DNA of 64,000 bases from Thalassobius sp965218685 (GCF_965218685.1 NZ_OZ244657.1:2728001-2792000), one strand, 5' to 3'. Positions 49,511 to 58,260 are shown, counted from the stretch's first letter. Notes: generated from the letters alone by a model not told the origin. A program made the numbers and translations.

Positions 49511-50404
49511 ATGTCCAACGAACAGCAAACCAAACAGATCACCAGCGCCGATGGCTTTATTGCAGCGCTGGACCAAAGCGGTGGGTCGACCCCCAAGGCG
49601 CTGAAACTGTACGGTGTCGAAGAGGACGCCTATAGCAACGACGAAGAGATGTTCGGCCTGATCCACGACATGCGCGCCCGCATCGTGAACTCGCCCGCAT
49701 TCACCGGCAAGCAGATTATCGGCGCGATCCTTTTCGAACGCACCATGGACAGCGACATCGGCGGCAAACCCTCGGCGACCTACCTGTGGGAAGAGCGTCA
49801 CGTCGTTCCCTTCCTGAAGGTCGACAAGGGACTGGCTGACGAAGAAGACGGCGTTTGCGTGATGAAAGACATGCCCGATCTGGACGCCCTGCTGGAAAAG
49901 GCCGTGTCCAAAGGGATTTTCGGCACCAAGATGCGCTCGGTTATCAACGCGGCCACGCCCACGGGGATCGCCAAGGTCGTTGATCAGCAATTCGCCATCG
50001 GCAAGCAGATCCTGGACCACGGACTGGTTCCGATCATCGAACCCGAGGTGACCATTTCCATCGCCGACAAGGCCGAAGCCGAGCAGATCTTGCTGGCCGA
50101 GATCAAGAAGGGTCTGGATGCCCTGCCCGAAGACGCACAGGTTATGCTGAAACTGACCCTGCCCGAAGCCGAGAATACCTATAAGCCGCTGGTCGACCAC
50201 CCCCGCGTGATGCGTGTCGTGGCCCTGTCGGGTGGCTATTCGCGCTCCGAGGCGAACGACCGCCTGTCGAAAAACACCGGCATCATCGCCAGCTTCTCGC
50301 GCGCGCTGACCGAAGGACTGTCGGCCAAGCAGGCAGACACGGAATTTGATCAGACCCTGGCCGGAACCGTTGACGAAATCTACAAGGCGTCGATCGCAGG
50401 CTAA
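49511..50404 (+). CDS. fda: Class I fructose-bisphosphate aldolase
   Basis: 297 residues with the short bacterial class I aldolase pattern: FIAALDQSGGSTPKAL, AILFERTMD, VPFLKVDKGL, IFGTKMRSV, LVPIIEPEV and VMLKLTLP, in which the lysine would form the Schiff base with dihydroxyacetone phosphate. No metal site of class II enzymes is present. It cleaves or makes fructose 1,6-bisphosphate in the cytoplasm. It follows pgk on the same strand, with a palindrome carrying the gap-type octamer in the gap. ATG 49511 follows GAACGGAAACG. Confidence 0.95.
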   Translation: MSNEQQTKQITSADGFIAALDQSGGSTPKALKLYGVEEDAYSNDEEMFGLIHDMRARIVNSPAFTGKQIIGAILFERTMDSDIGGKPSATYLWEERHVVPFLKVDKGLADEEDGVCVMKDMPDLDALLEKAVSKGIFGTKMRSVINAATPTGIAKVVDQQFAIGKQILDHGLVPIIEPEVTISIADKAEAEQILLAEIKKGLDALPEDAQVMLKLTLPEAENTYKPLVDHPRVMRVVALSGGYSRSEANDRLSKNTGIIASFSRALTEGLSAKQADTEFDQTLAGTVDEIYKASIAG

Positions 50405-50424
50405 GCCTGACTTGACAGTTTATG

Positions 50425-50455
50425 CAAAGGGCGGTTCCGTTGGGGCCGCCCTTTG
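50425..50455 (+). terminator. Probable terminator after the aldolase gene
   Basis: CAAAGGGCGG (50425-50434) and CCGCCCTTTG (50446-50455) form a perfect 10-bp stem with an 11-base loop. The T-run is short, so termination efficiency is uncertain. Confidence 0.6.
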
Positions 50456-50469
50456 TACATGAGCCCCCC

Positions 50470-50970
50470 ATGATCCGTACCGCTACGCCCACCGACGCCC
50501 CTGCCATCGCCGCGATTTATAACCACGCGGTTACGCATACCACCGCGATCTGGAATGATGTCTCTGTCGATGCGGAAAACCGCGCGATCTGGATGCAGGA
50601 CAGGTTTGCCGCGGGCATGCCCGTGCTTGTGTGGGATCAGGAAGGCGTGCAGGGCTATGCCTCGTACGGGCCGTGGCGCGCCTTTGATGGGTATCGCCAA
50701 ACGGTCGAGCATTCCGTCTATGTCGCCCCCGAGGCCCAGGGCGGCGGGATTGGTCGCCGATTGCTGGAGGCACTGATCACGCAGGCCCGCGCCGACGGGT
50801 TGCACGTAATGGTCGCCGGGATCGAGGCCCAAAACTCTGCCTCGATCGCTCTGCATAAACGATTGGGTTTCACCCAAACCGGGCTGATGCCCGAGGTGGG
50901 GCAGAAATTCGGGCGATGGTTGGACCTGGCGTTTCTCCAGCTGGCGCTGGACGACCGCCCAGCCCCCTAG
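50470..50970 (+). CDS. GNAT N-acetyltransferase, phosphinothricin-acetyltransferase-like
   Basis: 166-residue GNAT enzyme. IRTATPTDAPAIAAIYNHAV is the typical start of the Pat/Bar-like group. The acetyl-CoA loop lies in VAPEAQGGGIGRRLLEAL, and NSASIALHKRLGFTQTG is motif B. Members acetylate amino acids such as methionine derivatives or the herbicide phosphinothricin; the true substrate here is unknown. ATG 50470 follows a short gap after the aldolase terminator. It ends nine bases before the convergent acyl-CoA dehydrogenase-like gene. Confidence 0.85.
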   Translation: MIRTATPTDAPAIAAIYNHAVTHTTAIWNDVSVDAENRAIWMQDRFAAGMPVLVWDQEGVQGYASYGPWRAFDGYRQTVEHSVYVAPEAQGGGIGRRLLEALITQARADGLHVMVAGIEAQNSASIALHKRLGFTQTGLMPEVGQKFGRWLDLAFLQLALDDRPAP

Positions 50971-50979
50971 AACGGCCCC

Positions 50980-52596
50980 CTAAATCCGCGCCATGATCGC
51001 TGCGCAATCTATGCCGCTGACCGCCCCCGCCGTCGCGCCGCGCTGCCCGGCAATCCGCGTGGTGATATACCCGTCCGCCACCGCATTCGGCGCAGTTTCC
51101 AACAGCATCGACGCTGCCAGCAGCGTGGCCAGGCTTTCGGTGAACCAGCGCGCCTCGGCCTCGGGTGGGACTCCGGGCCAGCGTTCGGAATGGGCCTGCA
51201 GGGCCGCATCATACCGCGCATCCTGCCCCAAAACCCGCTGCAAACGGGCCATCAGCGCCTCGGCCGATGCGGGCGCCCGCGCGAGGGTCCGCAGAATGTC
51301 CAGACAGATCACATTGCCTGACCCTTCCCAGATCGAGTTCAGCGGCGCCTCGCGATACAGCATCGGCATCGGGGTTTCCTCGATATATCCCATACCGCCC
51401 AGGCACTCCATGGCCTCATAGATCACCCCCGGCGCACGTTTGTTGGACAGGTATTTAGCCAAAGCCACCGCGATGCGGGCAAAGGCGCGATCCTCATCCG
51501 TCTGCCCGTCAAAGGCATGCGCACAGCCCATGGCCAGCGCCAGGGCGGCCTCTTGGTCCAGTGCCAGATCGGCCATCACCGATTGCATCAACGGCTGATC
51601 GATCAAGCGCCGCTGAAACGCGCTGCGACCTGCAACCCACCATTTCGCTTCGCTCAGCGCTGCGCGCATCAGACCTGCCGGGGCAATGGCCGTGTCCAGA
51701 CGGGTGTGATGCACCATCTCGATGATGGTCTTAACCCCCTGCCCCTCTTCGCCCAAACGATGGGCCAGCGCATAGTCATACTCGATCTCGGACGACGCAT
51801 TAGCCCGGTTCCCCAGCTTTTCTTTCAGCCGCAACACATGCATCGTGTTGCGCGAGCCGTCCTCCAACCAGCGCGGAACGACGAAACAGGTCAGTCCGCC
51901 GGGGGCCTGCGCCAGCGTCAGAAACCCATCGCACATCGGGGCCGAACAGAACCATTTATGACCGATCAACCGATAGTCGCTGCCATCGCGCACGGCACGC
52001 GTGGCATTGGCCCGCACGTCCGAGCCGCCCTGTTTTTCCGTCATCGCCATCCCCATGGTGGCGCTGGACTTCTGCGACAAGGGGGCGATGTGCGGATCAT
52101 AGTCGCGCGCCGTCAGCTTGGGGGTCCATAGGGCGGCCAGATCTGTATCGTTCTGTAAGGCAGGCACTGCCGCATAAGTCATGGTTAACGGGCACGAGAT
52201 GCCTGGCTCTAACTGCGCCATATAATAGGTCAGGGCCGCGTGGGTTGCATGACCCCCTGCTGCACCCTCCCACGGCAAGGCGGCATAGCCACTTTTTGCG
52301 CCCAAAGCCATCACCGCATGATAGCCCGCGTTGAAGTGAACCTCGTCCAGGCGCCGGCCATCACGGCCAAAGGAGATCAAACGCGGGGGATCGCGGCGGG
52401 CCTCTTCTGCGGCATGAAGCATCTGCTCTGTGCCATAGTCATGCCCGGCCTGCGCCAGAACAGAAGTATCCGCCCCGGCATGCGCGGCCTGTTCGCGCAG
52501 CGGCTGATCCTCAGCCCAGAAATTCCGCGACAACCGCGGTTGTGGTTGATTGGCCACTTCATGCGTATTAAGCGCACCATGCCCGGAAACTGTCAT
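50980..52596 (-). CDS. Acyl-CoA dehydrogenase, AidB-like
   Basis: 538 residues, longer than ordinary acyl-CoA dehydrogenases (about 380) and similar to the AidB/adaptive-response subgroup. MAMTEKQGGSDVRAN is the substrate/FAD loop, HKWFCSAPMCDGF and IWEGSGNVICLDILR the C-terminal catalytic region. E. coli AidB is a flavoprotein linked to DNA-alkylation protection; the reaction is unproven. ATG 52596 (MTVSGHG) follows GGGAGGATCGC. An alternative start 18 codons upstream is less likely. It is divergent from ftsB. Confidence 0.87.
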   Translation of the reverse strand: MTVSGHGALNTHEVANQPQPRLSRNFWAEDQPLREQAAHAGADTSVLAQAGHDYGTEQMLHAAEEARRDPPRLISFGRDGRRLDEVHFNAGYHAVMALGAKSGYAALPWEGAAGGHATHAALTYYMAQLEPGISCPLTMTYAAVPALQNDTDLAALWTPKLTARDYDPHIAPLSQKSSATMGMAMTEKQGGSDVRANATRAVRDGSDYRLIGHKWFCSAPMCDGFLTLAQAPGGLTCFVVPRWLEDGSRNTMHVLRLKEKLGNRANASSEIEYDYALAHRLGEEGQGVKTIIEMVHHTRLDTAIAPAGLMRAALSEAKWWVAGRSAFQRRLIDQPLMQSVMADLALDQEAALALAMGCAHAFDGQTDEDRAFARIAVALAKYLSNKRAPGVIYEAMECLGGMGYIEETPMPMLYREAPLNSIWEGSGNVICLDILRTLARAPASAEALMARLQRVLGQDARYDAALQAHSERWPGVPPEAEARWFTESLATLLAASMLLETAPNAVADGYITTRIAGQRGATAGAVSGIDCAAIMARI

Positions 52597-52717
52597 GCGA
52601 TCCTCCCTTCGCCTGTCGGCAACATGGGCGCACAGGGGCGTTCGATCCACCGTAACGCAACGTCCAAGGCTGGGTTCCCTTAGGTCGAAAAAAGTCTTGG
52701 TAATGGGGCATTTCGGG

Positions 52718-52734
52718 GATTCACAAAGCGAATC
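52718..52734. promoter_or_regulatory. Two GANTC (CcrM) methylation sites upstream of ftsB
   Basis: GATTC at 52718-52722 and GAATC at 52730-52734 are two GANTC sites 12 bases apart, 56-72 bp before ftsB. CcrM methylation with GcrA controls several division genes in alphaproteobacteria, so they could give cell-cycle timing to ftsB. Inferred. Confidence 0.35.
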
Positions 52735-52789
52735 ACTTGTGGCATTCTAGCTCTACCGCCCGTCAGAGGCGGAACCAGAGGCAGATCAC

Positions 52790-53089
52790 ATGGCACGTCG
52801 CAGGACCCCCGCACTTGGGGCTTGGCTTTTCTTTTCATTGGCATTCGCCGCCGGGGCGTATTTTACCTTTGCTGCCGTGCAAGGTAGCTTTGGTGTGTTT
52901 CGCCGCGCCGAGATCACAGCCGAAACCCGCAATCTTGAAGTCGAACTGGCCGGTCTGAGCGCCGAAGTCACCCGGATGGAGAACCTGACCAAGCGCCTGT
53001 CCGACGATTATCTGGATCTGGATCTTTTGGACGAGCAAGCACGCTCGGTTCTGGGGATGCTGCGCGCGGACGAGTTGGTTATTCGCTAA
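52790..53089 (+). CDS. Septum formation initiator / FtsB-DivIC family
   Basis: 99-residue bitopic membrane protein. A short basic N-terminus and one transmembrane helix (about 10-31) are followed by a coiled coil (about 40-70, with AEITAETRNLEVELAGL) and the short FtsB-like tail LLDEQARSVLGMLRADELVI. It belongs to the FtsB/DivIC group that links FtsQ and FtsL in the divisome. Size and order fit FtsB. It is just upstream of pdhA, the common arrangement of ftsB followed by the pyruvate dehydrogenase genes in this lineage. Confidence 0.88.
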   Translation: MARRRTPALGAWLFFSLAFAAGAYFTFAAVQGSFGVFRRAEITAETRNLEVELAGLSAEVTRMENLTKRLSDDYLDLDLLDEQARSVLGMLRADELVIR

Positions 53090-53195
53090 CATCCTCCTCC
53101 ATCTACATCTAAATCTTTGTTTACAGGTGCAATTCCAAGAATTGCGCCCTTGCGTCAATTTGCGCTCGCACAAATAGATTCGATGCTGTATAAAT

Positions 53196-53213
53196 TGGTT
53201 TAACACTAAACTA
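53196..53213. promoter_or_regulatory. 18-bp near-palindrome before pdhA, shared with lpdA
   Basis: TGGTTTAACACTAAACTA ends 27 bp before the pdhA start, just ahead of the GGGAGGAG ribosome site. It agrees at 15 of 18 positions with the element before lpdA. Position over the probable transcription start or leader suggests a repressor site. Confidence 0.6.
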
Positions 53214-53240
53214 TTGCTCAACCCGGGAGGAGAACGCCGC

Positions 53241-54230
53241 ATGGCTGCCAGAAAAACCCAAAGTAAGTCGAACGTTTCAGCCGACGAGCTGAAGCAGTTC
53301 TACCGCGACATGTTGCTGATCCGTCGTTTTGAAGAAAAAGCCGGTCAGCTGTACGGCATGGGCCTGATCGGTGGTTTCTGCCACCTGTACATCGGCCAAG
53401 AAGCCGTTGTTGTCGGTCTGGAGGCCGCGACTGAAGAAGGCGATAAGCGCATCACCTCGTACCGCGATCACGGCCATATGTTGGCCTGCGGCATGGATCC
53501 CAACGGTGTGATGGCTGAACTTACCGGCCGCGAAGGCGGCTACTCGAAGGGTAAGGGCGGCTCGATGCACATGTTCAGCAAAGAGAAGCATTTCTACGGT
53601 GGCCACGGCATCGTGGGCGCACAGGTGCCGCTGGGCGCCGGTCTGGCCTTTGCGGACAAATACAACGAAAATGGTCGCGTGACTTTTACCTATTTCGGTG
53701 ACGGCGCCGCCAACCAGGGCCAGGTCTATGAGACATTCAACATGGCCGCCCTGTGGAGCCTGCCGGTGATCTTCGTGATCGAGAATAACCAATACGCCAT
53801 GGGCACCGCCCAGGCGCGCTCGACCTCGACCCCCGAGCTGTACACCCGCGGCGAAGCCTTCGGCATCCCCGGTGAAGCGGTCGACGGCATGGACGTTCTG
53901 GCCGTGAAAGCCGCCAGCGAGAAGGCCGTCGCCCACTGCCGTTCGGGCAAGGGCCCCTATATCCTTGAGGTCAAAACCTACCGTTATCGCGGCCACTCGA
54001 TGTCGGACCCGGCGAAATACCGGACCCGCGACGAAGTCCAGAAAATGCGCGAAGAGCGTGACGCCATCGAAAACGTGCGCGAACTGCTGCTAAGCGGCAA
54101 GCACGCCACCGAAGACGACCTGAAAGCGATCGATAAAGAGATCAAGGAAATCGTCAACGCCTCGGCGGAATTCGCCAAAACCAGCCCCGAACCCGCGCTC
54201 GAAGAGCTGTGGACCGACATCTACGCGTAA
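53241..54230 (+). CDS. pdhA: Pyruvate dehydrogenase E1 component, alpha subunit
   Basis: 329-residue ThDP-dependent E1 alpha. QLYGMGLIGGFCHLYIGQEAV, the ThDP motif GDGAANQGQVYETFN ending in the NN of VIENNQYAMGT, and the phosphorylation-loop region YRYRGHSMSDPAKYRTRDEV are all typical. With E1 beta it decarboxylates pyruvate and acetylates the lipoyl arm. ATG 53241 follows GGGAGGAGAACGCCGC; the open frame begins a few residues earlier. It starts a three-gene operon with 12-base gaps to pdhB and from pdhB to pdhC. Confidence 0.96.
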   Translation: MAARKTQSKSNVSADELKQFYRDMLLIRRFEEKAGQLYGMGLIGGFCHLYIGQEAVVVGLEAATEEGDKRITSYRDHGHMLACGMDPNGVMAELTGREGGYSKGKGGSMHMFSKEKHFYGGHGIVGAQVPLGAGLAFADKYNENGRVTFTYFGDGAANQGQVYETFNMAALWSLPVIFVIENNQYAMGTAQARSTSTPELYTRGEAFGIPGEAVDGMDVLAVKAASEKAVAHCRSGKGPYILEVKTYRYRGHSMSDPAKYRTRDEVQKMREERDAIENVRELLLSGKHATEDDLKAIDKEIKEIVNASAEFAKTSPEPALEELWTDIYA

Positions 54231-54242
54231 GGAGACAGAGAT

Positions 54243-54503
54243 ATGGCTACCGAAATTCTGATGCCCGCGCTGTCCCCCACGATGGAGGAAGGCACCCTGG
54301 CCAAATGGTTGGTCAAGGAAGGCGACACTGTTCAATCCGGTGACATCATGGCCGAGATTGAAACCGACAAGGCCACCATGGAGTTTGAAGCGGTTGACGA
54401 AGGTATCGTCGGCAAGATCCTGATCGAGGACGGAACCGAGGGCGTGAAAGTGAACACCCCCATCGCGATCCTGCTTGAAGAAGGTGAAAGCGCTGACGAC
54501 ATC
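54243..54503 (+). repeat. Lipoyl-domain coding duplication, copy in pdhB
   Basis: The first 87 codons of pdhB (54243-54503) and of pdhC (55632-55892) encode lipoyl domains with 76 of 87 identical residues. This is an internal gene duplication about 1.4 kb apart, and a possible recombination target. Confidence 0.8.
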
Positions 54504-55619
54504 CAGGTTTCAGACAGCAGCACCGCCGTGCCGACCGTTCTGGAAGGCGAAGAAGGCAAACTGGCCTCGGCCCCTGCCGCGGTTGCAACGCCTGTGCCCA
54601 CAGTCGAGCTGGAGCCTGACTGGCCCGAAGGCACGCCGATGAAACAGCAAACGGTCCGCGAAGCACTGCGCGACGCGATGGCCGAAGAAATGACCGGTGA
54701 CGAAAGCGTTTATCTGATGGGCGAAGAAGTCGCCGAATATCAGGGCGCTTACAAGATCTCTCAGGGTCTGCTGGATCAGTTCGGATCGAAACGCGTCATC
54801 GACACCCCGATCACCGAGCATGGTTTCGCCGGGATCGCCGTGGGTTCGGCCTTTGGCGGCCTGCGCCCGATTGTCGAGTTCATGACCTTCAACTTCGCCA
54901 TGCAGGCAATTGACCACATCATCAACTCGGCTGCGAAAACGCTGTACATGTCCGGTGGCCAGATGGGTTGCCCGATCGTGTTCCGTGGCCCGAACGGTGC
55001 GGCCGCCCGCGTGGGCGCGCAGCACAGCCAGGACTATTCGGCATGGTATGCCCAGATCCCCGGTCTGAAAGTCGTGGCCCCCTACTCGGCCTCGGATGCC
55101 AAGGGTCTGCTGAAAACTGCGATCCGTGACCCCAACCCCGTGATCTTCCTGGAAAACGAGATCCTCTATGGCCGCAGCTTCGATGTACCGGACATGGATG
55201 ATTTCACCGTTCCCTTCGGCAAGGCCCGCGTCTGGCGCGAAGGCACCGACGTGACGCTGGTTTCCTTCGGTATCGGCATGCAATATGCGCTGGAAGCCGC
55301 GGACAAGCTGGCCGAAGACGGCATTTCGGCAGAGGTCATCGACCTGCGCACGCTGCGCCCGATCGATTATGACACCGTGCTGGCCTCGGTCATGAAGACC
55401 AACCGCTGCGTTACCATCGAGGAAGGCTTCCCCGTCGCCTCGATCGGCAACCACCTGTCGGCCACGATCATGGAACGCGCCTTCGATTACCTGGACGCCC
55501 CCGTGATCAACTGCACCGGCAAGGACGTGCCCATGCCCTATGCAGCAAACCTTGAACGCCACGCGCTGATCACCACAGACGAAGTGATCGCCGCCGTTCG
55601 CCAAGTCACTTACCGGTAA
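54243..55619 (+). CDS. pdhB: Pyruvate dehydrogenase E1 component, beta subunit with lipoyl domain
   Basis: 458 residues, about 130 longer than a plain E1 beta. Residues 1-80 are a lipoyl domain with the lipoyl lysine in ETDKATMEF (Lys43), followed by a short linker (about 90-125). The E1 beta body starts near TVREALRDAMAEEM and includes ITEHGFAGIAVGSAFGG and EEGFPVASIGN. A lipoylated E1 beta is known from several alphaproteobacteria. The lipoyl domain is almost the same as that of PdhC (76 of 87 residues identical), a clear duplication. Confidence 0.96.
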   Translation: MATEILMPALSPTMEEGTLAKWLVKEGDTVQSGDIMAEIETDKATMEFEAVDEGIVGKILIEDGTEGVKVNTPIAILLEEGESADDIQVSDSSTAVPTVLEGEEGKLASAPAAVATPVPTVELEPDWPEGTPMKQQTVREALRDAMAEEMTGDESVYLMGEEVAEYQGAYKISQGLLDQFGSKRVIDTPITEHGFAGIAVGSAFGGLRPIVEFMTFNFAMQAIDHIINSAAKTLYMSGGQMGCPIVFRGPNGAAARVGAQHSQDYSAWYAQIPGLKVVAPYSASDAKGLLKTAIRDPNPVIFLENEILYGRSFDVPDMDDFTVPFGKARVWREGTDVTLVSFGIGMQYALEAADKLAEDGISAEVIDLRTLRPIDYDTVLASVMKTNRCVTIEEGFPVASIGNHLSATIMERAFDYLDAPVINCTGKDVPMPYAANLERHALITTDEVIAAVRQVTYR

Positions 55620-55631
55620 GGAGAATTTCTG

Positions 55632-55892
55632 ATGCCTACCGAAATCCTGATGCCCGCCCTGTCCCCCACCATGGAGGAAGGCACGCTGGCAAAATGGCTG
55701 GTCAAAGAAGGCGACACCGTGCAATCGGGCGACCTTCTGGCCGAAATTGAAACCGACAAGGCGACGATGGAATTCGAAGCCGTGGACGATGGCGTGATCG
55801 GCAAGATCCTGGTCGCCGATGGCTCTGAAGGGGTCAAGGTGAACACACCAATCGCCGTCCTGCTGGAAGACGGTGAAAGCGCCGATGACATC
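55632..55892 (+). repeat. Lipoyl-domain coding duplication, copy in pdhC
   Basis: Second copy of the lipoyl-domain duplication described for 54243-54503. Only eleven residue differences separate the two, most of them conservative. Confidence 0.8.
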
Positions 55893-56945
55893 GACACCAG
55901 CGCGCCCGCGGCTCCTGCCGCAGCGGCGGCCGAGGCGGCGCCTGCCGCCGCTGAGGGCGCCGCTCCCTCTGCTTCGGCCCCTGCCCCGGCGGCACCTGCT
56001 GCTGCGGACGGATCGCGCATTTTCGCCTCGCCCCTGGCGCGTCGCATCGCGGCTGACAAGGGTCTGGACCTGTCGCAGATCTCTGGCTCGGGTCCCCGTG
56101 GCCGTATCGTCAAGGCGGACGTGGAAAATGCCACGGCCAAACCGGCGCCTGCAGCGGCTGCAGCTGCTCCTGCCACCGCTGCGCCTGCCCCGGCTGCCGC
56201 AGCTGCCCCCACCGGCCCGTCGACCGATACCGTGCTGAAAATGTACGCGGATCGCGACTTCGAAGAGGTCAAGCTGGACGGCATGCGCAAAACCATCGCC
56301 GCGCGCCTGTCCGAGGCCAAGCAGACCATCCCGCATTTCTATCTGCGCCGTGACATTCAGCTGGACGCCCTGCTGAAATTCCGCAGCCAGCTGAACAAAC
56401 AGCTGGAAGGCCGTGGGGTCAAACTGTCGGTTAACGACTTCATCATCAAGGCCGTTGCCAACGCCCTGCAAGCGGTGCCCGAATGTAACGCTGTTTGGGC
56501 CGGTGATCGTGTTCTGCAGCTTAAGCCCTCGGACGTGGCAGTTGCTGTCGCGATCGAAGGCGGTCTGTTCACCCCGGTTCTGCAGGACGCGGACATGAAG
56601 TCGCTGTCCGCCCTGTCGTCCGAGATGAAGGACCTGGCGGCCCGTGCTCGTGACCGCAAACTGGCGCCGCATGAGTATCAGGGCGGAACCTTTGCCATCT
56701 CGAACCTGGGCATGTTCGGCATCGACAACTTCGACGCCATCGTGAACCCGCCGCATTCGGGCATCCTGGCCGTTGGCTCGGGCGTGAAAAAGCCGGTTGT
56801 CGGCGCCGACGGCGAGCTGACCGTGGCCACAGTCATGTCGGTGACCATGTCCGTGGATCACCGCGTGATCGACGGTGCCCTGGGCGCGAACCTTCTGCAA
56901 GCTATCGTGGAAAACCTGGAAAACCCGATGACCATGCTGGCCTAA
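55632..56945 (+). CDS. pdhC: Pyruvate dehydrogenase E2, dihydrolipoyl acetyltransferase
   Basis: 437 residues: one N-terminal lipoyl domain (Lys43 in ETDKATMEF), an Ala/Pro-rich linker (about 90-125), a peripheral-subunit-binding domain (FASPLARRIAADKGLDLSQ with GSGPRGRIVKADV), a second Ala/Pro linker, and the acetyltransferase core ending with the catalytic SVDHRVIDGALGA segment. It forms the complex core and moves the acetyl group to CoA. It closes the pdhABC operon before a strong terminator at 56968. Confidence 0.96.
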   Translation: MPTEILMPALSPTMEEGTLAKWLVKEGDTVQSGDLLAEIETDKATMEFEAVDDGVIGKILVADGSEGVKVNTPIAVLLEDGESADDIDTSAPAAPAAAAAEAAPAAAEGAAPSASAPAPAAPAAADGSRIFASPLARRIAADKGLDLSQISGSGPRGRIVKADVENATAKPAPAAAAAAPATAAPAPAAAAAPTGPSTDTVLKMYADRDFEEVKLDGMRKTIAARLSEAKQTIPHFYLRRDIQLDALLKFRSQLNKQLEGRGVKLSVNDFIIKAVANALQAVPECNAVWAGDRVLQLKPSDVAVAVAIEGGLFTPVLQDADMKSLSALSSEMKDLAARARDRKLAPHEYQGGTFAISNLGMFGIDNFDAIVNPPHSGILAVGSGVKKPVVGADGELTVATVMSVTMSVDHRVIDGALGANLLQAIVENLENPMTMLA

Positions 56946-56967
56946 GGCCTTCTGAATACAAAAGAAA

Positions 56968-56995
56968 ACGCCGGGGTTTCGCCCCGGCGTTTTTG
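56968..56995. terminator. Bidirectional terminator between pdhC and cysK
   Basis: ACGCCGGGG (56968-56976), loop TTTCG, CCCCGGCGT (56982-56990), then TTTTTG; A residues flank the left side. Perfect stem between convergent genes. Confidence 0.9.
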
Positions 56996-57010
56996 TTTTT
57001 CGATTGTGGC

Positions 57011-58078
57011 TCAGCCCATCTGATAACCGGGCGTGGATTGCATCAGTGCGATCTCTTCGTCCGTCATCTCGGCCTCGACGCCCTCGAACAGTGGCGTGGT
57101 CAGGTACCGTTCGCCGGTATCCGGCAGCATCGCCAAAATGGTCGAGCCTTCGGGCGCGGTTTCGGCAACTTTCAGAGCGGTTGCAAAGGTGGCGCCCCCC
57201 GAAATTCCGGTAAAGACCCCCTCGTCCCGCGCCAGGGCCTGCGAGGCGGCGATGGCATCGGGCCCCGCCACAGGCAACAGTTCGTCATAGCCGTTCTTGT
57301 CCAGCAGTTCCTGCAGAACCAGCGGGATAAAGTCAGGTGTCCAGCCTTGGATCGGGTGCGGTTGGAACGCCGGATGGCTGACCGCAGGTTCGCCATCATC
57401 CGTGCGATCCTGCACGGCGCCACTTTGGATCAAGGCGGCGTTTGTCGGCTCGGTCAGGATGATCTTGGTGTCCGGGCTTTCGGCGCGCAGAACCCGGCTG
57501 ACCCCGGTGATGGTGCCACCCGTTCCAAAGCCTGAAACAAAATAGTCCAGGCCTTTATCCTTGAAATCATTCATGATTTCGCGTGCGGTCGTGTTCTCGT
57601 GGATATCGGCATTAGCTTCGGTTTCGAACTGGCGGGCAAAGAACCAGCCGTTCTTTTCGGCCAGTTCCTTGGCCTTTTGATACATGCCGGTGCCTTTTTC
57701 CTCTTTCGGGGTCAAGATCACCTTGGCGCCCAGGAACCGCATCAATTTACGCCGTTCAACGCTGAAGGTTTCCACCATGGTGATGACCAGAGGATAGCCC
57801 TTGGCCGCACAGACCATGGCCAGGCCGATGCCGGTGTTGCCGCTGGTCGCCTCGACGACCGTCTGGCCGGGCTTCAGCGCCCCTGAGGCCTCGGCGGCCT
57901 CAATGATACTAAGCGCCAGACGATCCTTGACCGAGCCGCCAGGGTTGAACGCCTCGGCCTTCACATAGAGATTCACATGGTCCGGGGCCAGCTTGTTGAT
58001 GCGAATGGCCGGGGTGTCGCCGATGGTCTCCAGAACCGAGCCATACAGCTGCCCGCGCCCTTGGGTCTGTCGTGTCAT
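57011..58078 (-). CDS. cysK: Cysteine synthase A (O-acetylserine sulfhydrylase)
   Basis: 355-residue PLP enzyme making cysteine from O-acetylserine and sulfide. The PLP lysine is Lys51 in FNPGGSVKDR; TSGNTGIG binds the phosphate, and GTGGTITG and ISGGATFATA are conserved. It is longer than the usual 310-330 because of an extra region near residue 225-260 (HPAFQPHPIQGW). ATG 58078 follows AGGAGACGCG. An 11-bp hairpin lies in its leader. The cysE gene lies 200 bases upstream on the same strand but is closed by a terminator. Confidence 0.94.
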   Translation of the reverse strand: MTRQTQGRGQLYGSVLETIGDTPAIRINKLAPDHVNLYVKAEAFNPGGSVKDRLALSIIEAAEASGALKPGQTVVEATSGNTGIGLAMVCAAKGYPLVITMVETFSVERRKLMRFLGAKVILTPKEEKGTGMYQKAKELAEKNGWFFARQFETEANADIHENTTAREIMNDFKDKGLDYFVSGFGTGGTITGVSRVLRAESPDTKIILTEPTNAALIQSGAVQDRTDDGEPAVSHPAFQPHPIQGWTPDFIPLVLQELLDKNGYDELLPVAGPDAIAASQALARDEGVFTGISGGATFATALKVAETAPEGSTILAMLPDTGERYLTTPLFEGVEAEMTDEEIALMQSTPGYQMG

Positions 58079-58094
58079 GTCGCGTCTCCTGATG

Positions 58095-58134
58095 GGTGAT
58101 TTTGCGGATATGGTAGGCAGCGTGCAAAATCACC
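58095..58134 (-). promoter_or_regulatory. 11-bp hairpin in the cysK leader
   Basis: GGTGATTTTGC (58095-58105) and GCAAAATCACC (58124-58134) are exact inverted copies with an 18-bp spacer. In the cysK mRNA this gives a stem ending about 17 bases before the start codon, close to the AGGAG. It could be a translational or attenuation element, or an operator. No known riboswitch was recognised. Confidence 0.5.
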
Positions 58135-58221
58135 ACAATCAGAAGTTTTGGAAAGCGGTTCCAAATATGGGTGAATGCAAAGAACAAAATGACGCGATAC
58201 GCCGACCAATTCGCGCATACC

Positions 58222-58260
58222 AAAAAAATGGACCGCAAGCCCGAGTCGGCATTGCGGTCC
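58222..58260 (-). terminator. Terminator after cysE
   Basis: GGACCGCAA (58230-58238) pairs with TTGCGGTCC (58252-58260). Read leftwards it is followed by a run of seven T residues (A at 58222-58228 on the plus strand). Confidence 0.88.

Noticed and set aside
54510..56900. 796-residue minus-strand frame opposite pdhB/pdhC
   Set aside because: Arises from the Ala/Pro-rich linkers and GC bias; composition is Arg/Gly/His-rich without motifs.
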